From the NCBI GenBank assembly GCA_020975725.1, contig QXJR01000013.1, forward strand, positions 310,001-374,000: 64,000 bases of DNA. The letters are read 5' to 3'. Of this stretch, positions 59,657 through 64,000 are shown one piece after another; the first letter of the stretch is position 1; each line of letters begins with the position of its first letter. This DNA comes from Picocystis sp. L7 (lineage: Eukaryota > Chlorophyta > Picocystophyceae > Picocystales > Picocystaceae). A program made the translations under genes and the position numbers. Under the pieces are notes generated by a model, which did no database searches, had not been told where the DNA came from, and was given only the letters and a program-made list of their open reading frames with translations.

Positions 59657-60247
59657 TCAATAGCATTTGGTTTGTCGACTTGATAAGAAGAACATCGGAC
59701 TGGCACACGCATCTCTACTTCCACGCTTGGAAGCACTCCGTCCTTGGAATTCCTTAAACCACTTCAAAGAGATCACGAAAAACCACAAGGTAGAACATGA
59801 GTTGTTGGATGGGCAATGGGCATTGTGTCCTGTTGCCAAGGGTTAGTCTCGCTCCAAGGGGTTGTCTTGGAAGCCGTACTTCTTCGGAAGTATCATTTTC
59901 TAAGTCAGGCACAGATGGCTCGTCACCATGTAAACTATTCTTTTCTAAGCATTTATACATTACAACAGGACATCACCGGAACAGGAGGGTACTTTGCTGG
60001 CCGCAAATGAAAGTGAAATGGAACCTTGGGCTGTGGAATCCTAAATTTCCATCAATTCCAAGTTGAGTATCGGCAAAATACCCGGCCTAACTTCTTATTT
60101 CTGCAGGCTGCCTTGACAGTGAAAAAACACAATTGCAGCTCAAAAGTCCAGAGATTTCGTCCTGTCCACTACAAGCTTACGGTAGATTGGTGCTGACATC
60201 TTCAGCTACCTTTCACTAATTTGAATACCGAAGTATGATTGGGCAAA
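59657..60247. other. Convergent spacer, dynamin-like/AP2
   Basis: 590 bp between two stops, no gene seen. Confidence 0.5.
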
Positions 60248-62140
60248 TTAAATATGGTACGAAGATAGACACTGCAAGAAATGCCTGTCCACCTCCTGTG
60301 CCTCTGCCTGGTCAGATGCGAACCTACTTTCTGCATTCCCATGATGTATCCCTTGCTCCATCAAATACCCACCACCTTGCACAAAGCCTCCCCTTTGTTT
60401 CGTGTGAACATCCTCCCAGCTTTGAATCGGTTCACGATTGGTCTGATAGTTTTCCTGGATGCTGCCATATGTGCTTGGATCAAGAAGCTCCAGCATCTCG
60501 GATTGCATTGAATACTGTTGTTGCCTTGGGTTGTGTCCGTATCCGGCTGAAAATTGAGCAGATTGTGCCATATCGTTCTGCATCTGTTGGCCTGCTGCTG
60601 TCTCAGCGTTGGGAGGTGTTAGCTTCCTGCGCTTTGCTTGTTGGGAGCACTCCTGCTTTTCTTGCGTGTCTGCAAACAGCTGACGAACCACACCGACAGG
60701 AGTCTTCTTCCTCTGCGTTGGTCCAGAGGTCGGTGTCAATGGCATGAGAGGAGATGTCGGGCTGATCTGTTCCATGCCACCGTGAACTAGGTTCTCAGAC
60801 AGTAGCTCTGCTAGCTCTTCCTCATAATCAGCAATGTCAAAGTTGGTCACTGCGCTTAGCCCGTTGTGTTTAATGACTGCACGATCATATGCTCTTGCAG
60901 CATCCTCCTCAGTATCAAAAGTACCCAGGTACACGTACTTTTTGCCATTAGCTGACGCACTCCTTGCTTCCCAACGACCACTTTGACTCCGTCGAGTCAC
61001 ACCACGATACTTTGAGGAGCCTCTAGCAAATCCGCAACTTTTTCTTCGTAGGATTGCCACCAGCTCGTCTTTGCTAACTTCAAGGATATACGATGCGAGG
61101 GCATCATAATCGTCCTTGGGGAAGTTCAGAAGGGCCTGATCGCCTTTGCATCTGATGGCTAGGATGTCGTATGCTCTGGCTGCCACTGTGGGGTCATTGA
61201 AACCACCCAGGTAAACTTGCCTACCCTTCTCCCAAATGTGGGCTTCCCATCTTCCAGTGCATCGATGCTTGGTGACTCCTTTGAAATTATGACCACCAAC
61301 GCGTCCCAATTCCTTAGTTGCTTTACCTTCGCCTTCTGCAGGATCTTTGGTTTTCAGTCCTTGCCTATGACTCTTTCCAGGTGTATGCAACAACATGGAA
61401 CTGAGCTTGTCAAGGCTGGCGATCAGCACTCCCCGGTCGTTGGAGTTTTTCCGAGCAAAGACTGGCGTTTTGGGTGTCTTGTCTTCCTCCTGTACTTTGC
61501 AGTTTGTCTTGGGGTTGGTTGTGTTGGATGCGTGCTTCATGGGCGTAGAGAAAGATGCTTTGCGCCCTTGCACCTGCTGCTGCTGACTCGACCCGAACTG
61601 CAAATGGCCTTGATGCCTTGCTTCCGTTCTTTGCCTTGCATGCTGAACCGTTGAATTTATGGAATACTGAGTGTAGTCATGGGTAGCCTGTCCAGCCCCA
61701 GTTTGACCTTGATTGCTTGGCGTTGGTGGATAGATTTCTCCATCGTTATCGTGGCAGGCTTGTGCCAAAGCTCCAGCATCAAACACCGAGTGTAGCGAGT
61801 CCAAATGCCCGTACTGTGCCTGGTTGTTGTTTTGATCGGGAGCACTGTACAAGTGTGGGACGAAATCCTGGTTGTGTGCTTCGATGCGAGCATCGTTCTG
61901 ATTTCTGTAGGGTCCTGGGACGCTTATAGAATCTCCTTGCATGAGCAGCTGGGTCAAGAAATCGAGGCTTGCATCCTGATCTTCTCCAGCCATCCCATCC
62001 CTTTCCCTTCCTTCCTTTTCAAATTCTCCGATCACGAGTTCCAGAGCCAGCAGGTCTTCTTCCTCTTCTTGGGTGCGATGCTTACCATCCATCAGTTCAT
62101 GGAATTGCCGTCCGTTCCCATCAGCGCGTGCGGCTGCCAT
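60248..62140 (-). CDS. AP2/ANT-type transcription factor with two AP2 domains
   Basis: 630 residues, nuclear DNA-binding protein. AP2 domain 1 at about 283-340 has [37 protein letters not shown] and LLNFP. The conserved linker reads [22 protein letters not shown]2 domain 2 (about 370-425) has [37 protein letters not shown] and TNFD. The two-domain order with this linker defines the APETALA2/AINTEGUMENTA group of land plants and green algae, as opposed to single-domain ERF or apicomplexan AP2 proteins. The N-terminal 270 residues and C-terminal 170 are Gln/Asn/Ser-rich, likely activation regions. The ATG at 62140 is followed by Ala-rich, then acidic sequence. Intronless, which is unusual for plant ANT genes. 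Confidence 0.92.
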   Translation of the reverse strand: MAAARADGNGRQFHELMDGKHRTQEEEEDLLALELVIGEFEKEGRERDGMAGEDQDASLDFLTQLLMQGDSISVPGPYRNQNDARIEAHNQDFVPHLYSAPDQNNNQAQYGHLDSLHSVFDAGALAQACHDNDGEIYPPTPSNQGQTGAGQATHDYTQYSINSTVQHARQRTEARHQGHLQFGSSQQQQVQGRKASFSTPMKHASNTTNPKTNCKVQEEDKTPKTPVFARKNSNDRGVLIASLDKLSSMLLHTPGKSHRQGLKTKDPAEGEGKATKELGRVGGHNFKGVTKHRCTGRWEAHIWEKGRQVYLGGFNDPTVAARAYDILAIRCKGDQALLNFPKDDYDALASYILEVSKDELVAILRRKSCGFARGSSKYRGVTRRSQSGRWEARSASANGKKYVYLGTFDTEEDAARAYDRAVIKHNGLSAVTNFDIADYEEELAELLSENLVHGGMEQISPTSPLMPLTPTSGPTQRKKTPVGVVRQLFADTQEKQECSQQAKRRKLTPPNAETAAGQQMQNDMAQSAQFSAGYGHNPRQQQYSMQSEMLELLDPSTYGSIQENYQTNREPIQSWEDVHTKQRGGFVQGGGYLMEQGIHHGNAESRFASDQAEAQEVDRHFLQCLSSYHI

Positions 62141-64000
62141 GGTTTCCTGGGCTTACCGGTCCGGCGATCCCTTTCGTGTTTCAATCTCTTGCACAGAGTA
62201 TCTGTGAGATCCACTTCGTATCGGATCGGATTCTGCGGCGGATGCGACGATGGGATGTATGTTCCCTTGGCTCCTTGCTTCGGAGCGCTGCAGCGTTCCT
62301 CCTCGACGGTTCGGTTGGACTCAATGCACTCCTTTCGTCTTCGACGCAGTCTCTTTCCTCTCGTTCACGTTCCGACCTCGGTGGACGACGGCTTCTGTTC
62401 GCCTTGGCTTCTGCTCCTGTGGTACGAACCTCCTTCCCTGGTGGGTCGCGTGTGGATCCAGCTGCGTTCTCTTTCCCGGACGGATCGGTCCTCGTCTTCC
62501 TGGACGCTCTGGTTTCCTCTTTTCCTGGTCCGATGCGCCGATGGCGATGCTTCTGCAGCAGGAGAATGGCGCTTTTGAACCACAGTTGTGGTCCCTGTGG
62601 AACTCGTTCCGAACCGACACCCCCGAAACACGAACCGACACCGGTTCGTTCCCCCCACCCCACCCCGCCTCGAGATCTCCATCGAGATCTCGGGGAGATG
62701 AGGGACGGTGGACCGGGATCTCTCGGGAGGAGGTATCGATGGGAGGGAGAAGGGGGGGCTTCGGTGACGACGTTCGGATGGGGGGATCCACGGCGCTCCC
62801 GAGGGTCGGAGCCAGAGACCGTCCCCGCAGAGGACGATGGTGTTTAGCTATCATTCCTCGACGGGACGTGCGCTTGTTTCGGGAGACGTACCCTCGGGGT
62901 TGTCCTCCCCTCCTTTCTCCCCTGGAAACGTGGAGACCAAAAGGGGGGCATTCCACGCCGCCACGCTCGAGGCCCTTCCCCCTCGTTCCTCCGAGGGGGG
63001 GAGGTGGCGGTCCAGCTGTGGACCCTGTATACCCCCCTTTCGTCCAGGTTTTCTGGACCTGGTCCCGACCCCGAAAGGAGGGGAGGGTGGGTCGAACCGC
63101 ATCGACAGAACCCATGGGTGGTGCACCGTCCTTCCTTCCCACCAGCTAGGAAAGACCTACTGGAGGATGTACGAAGAGAGAGACAACTGCCACCCATCTC
63201 CACCAGTACAGACCAATCGGATGAAGACACGCCCAAGCCCCGGAATCTCCGACCGCGTCTGAAATCACCCCCTTCGGGTCAGACGTTCCCCAACCGTGGA
63301 TGAGGGTTTGAGACGACCCTCGGAGTTCCCGATGGATAGCAGCTGGCGCCATGGCCAAAAGGCGGATCGGCAAAACCGAGGTACACGTGGCAACCTGCTC
63401 GAGGAACGCTGGAAACAGCACATCCGAGCGAAGGAACGAGTGTGGGACTGCCGGATGGATGGTAAATTGCCCCCGAGAACGTGTGGACGGATGCATGGCT
63501 AGGATCCACACCGCTCTCAGCGCTCCAGGACTCGAAACTGTGGTGGAACTGCAAGGCAGCAAACGAAAGATACAGCTCGCCACGCACGGATGCGAAGGCA
63601 CAGGCCCGACATCGCCAAGTGATGCATCCATCGCTCGATGCGAGTGGGTGTTGTGATGTCCACATGCCCATGGAAGCGAAACCATGTTGAAAACAATTCG
63701 TTGTAGTACATGTCATGCATTACATGCGCGAGTGCCGGTGAACTCTTATATGATACATGCCAGCCCAGAAGGGACAAACGTCGCCCAACCGTGCACATCC
63801 TGCGTCCTCCAACTCTCACCAGACCGGTGATTCAAGGTATCTGCACCGTGGTACCGAACAGTTGCTGTTCTCTCTTCTCAGATGCCTTTGGCGGCTCAGG
63901 CTGTGCCTTGTGCACATCCGGATTCTCGTCCCCTGCGGCGTGCGTTGTTGCCTCAACGACACGACCTTCTGTGCCTTCGCCCGACAGGCAATCCTTGGAG
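62141..64000. other. Right-edge region: AP2 promoter and weak coding signals
   Basis: The left part is the AP2 upstream region. It contains TCCATCGAGATCTCGGGG near 62678-62695 and GATCTCTCGGGAGGAGGTATCGATG near 62717-62741, related to the bipartite elements at 22862 and 33362. A plus-strand ATG at 63351 opens MAKRRIGKTE followed by a GTACAC donor-like string, and later frames (LETVVELQGSKRKIQL near 63530) look weakly coding. A CTCTCTTCTCAG acceptor-like string precedes an ATG near 63881. A spliced plus-strand gene running off the window is possible but unresolved. Confidence 0.35.
62678..62741 (+). promoter_or_regulatory. Diverged copy of the TATCGAT/CTCGGG element (AP2 upstream)
   Basis: Contains CATCGAGATCTCGGGG and, 30 bp on, CTCTCGGGAGGAGGTATCGATG. 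The second block shares CTCGGG...AGGTATCGATG with copies near 22892-22911 and 33275-33291. Confidence 0.45.

Overview
The window looks like nuclear DNA of a compact, intron-poor green-lineage alga (Viridiplantae). The evidence is the gene content. It carries a tandem-fused D-Ala-D-Ala ligase of plant type, a thylakoid-lumen FKBP20-2-like isomerase, a two-domain AINTEGUMENTA-type AP2 factor, a DRP2-like dynamin relative, a ZRANB3-like helicase with C-terminal HNH domain and a GONST-like sugar-nucleotide transporter. These sit beside eukaryotic housekeeping genes (eIF2-beta, LSM5, RPA12, CBF5, U1-70K, presenilin, seipin, mitochondrial ribosomal proteins). Bacterial-type genes (Der/EngA, PepN, HU) lie among spliced eukaryotic genes and look organellar, not like contamination. 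The species cannot be named from this sequence.

Layout. 0.8-10 kb: a coiled-coil protein, the ZRANB3-like helicase, eIF2-beta and LSM5. 10-20 kb: a WD40 protein, weak small genes, seipin, FKBP20-2 and the GONST-like transporter. 21-28 kb: a TPR protein and a RING protein whose coding ends overlap, RPA12 and the double D-Ala ligase. 28-42 kb is the densest part: acyltransferase, Der, methyltransferase, PepN, mTERF, presenilin, NME6-like kinase and a Tim17-family protein. 42.6-47 kb is gene-poor and holds a decayed Crypton-type tyrosine-recombinase transposon. 47.7-55.6 kb: mL40, HU, CBF5, U1-70K and mL43. 57-62 kb: a GTPase-less DRP2-like protein and the AP2 factor. The last 1.8 kb has only weak coding signals.

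Genes alternate between head-to-head and tail-to-tail pairs. Convergent ends are often a few tens of bases apart, and one pair overlaps by 31 bp. Introns are few, short (41-146 bp), close to the 5' end, and often have a CTGAC-like branch site. I rebuilt seven gene models (eIF2-beta, LSM5, transporter, mL40, HU, CBF5, mL43) by joining exons where frame and family similarity agree. These joins are inferences without transcript data.

Themes. Organelle biogenesis is prominent: plastid (D-Ala ligase, Der, FKBP20-2, perhaps HU and mTERF) and mitochondrion (mL40, mL43, Tim17-family). RNA processing and translation come next (U1-70K, LSM5, CBF5, eIF2-beta, RPA12). The most interesting observations are several recurring short motifs at fixed orientation upstream of unrelated genes, GA-rich tandem arrays in 5' leaders, a CCCH finger joined to U1-70K, a dynamin-like protein without a GTPase domain, and the Crypton remnant.
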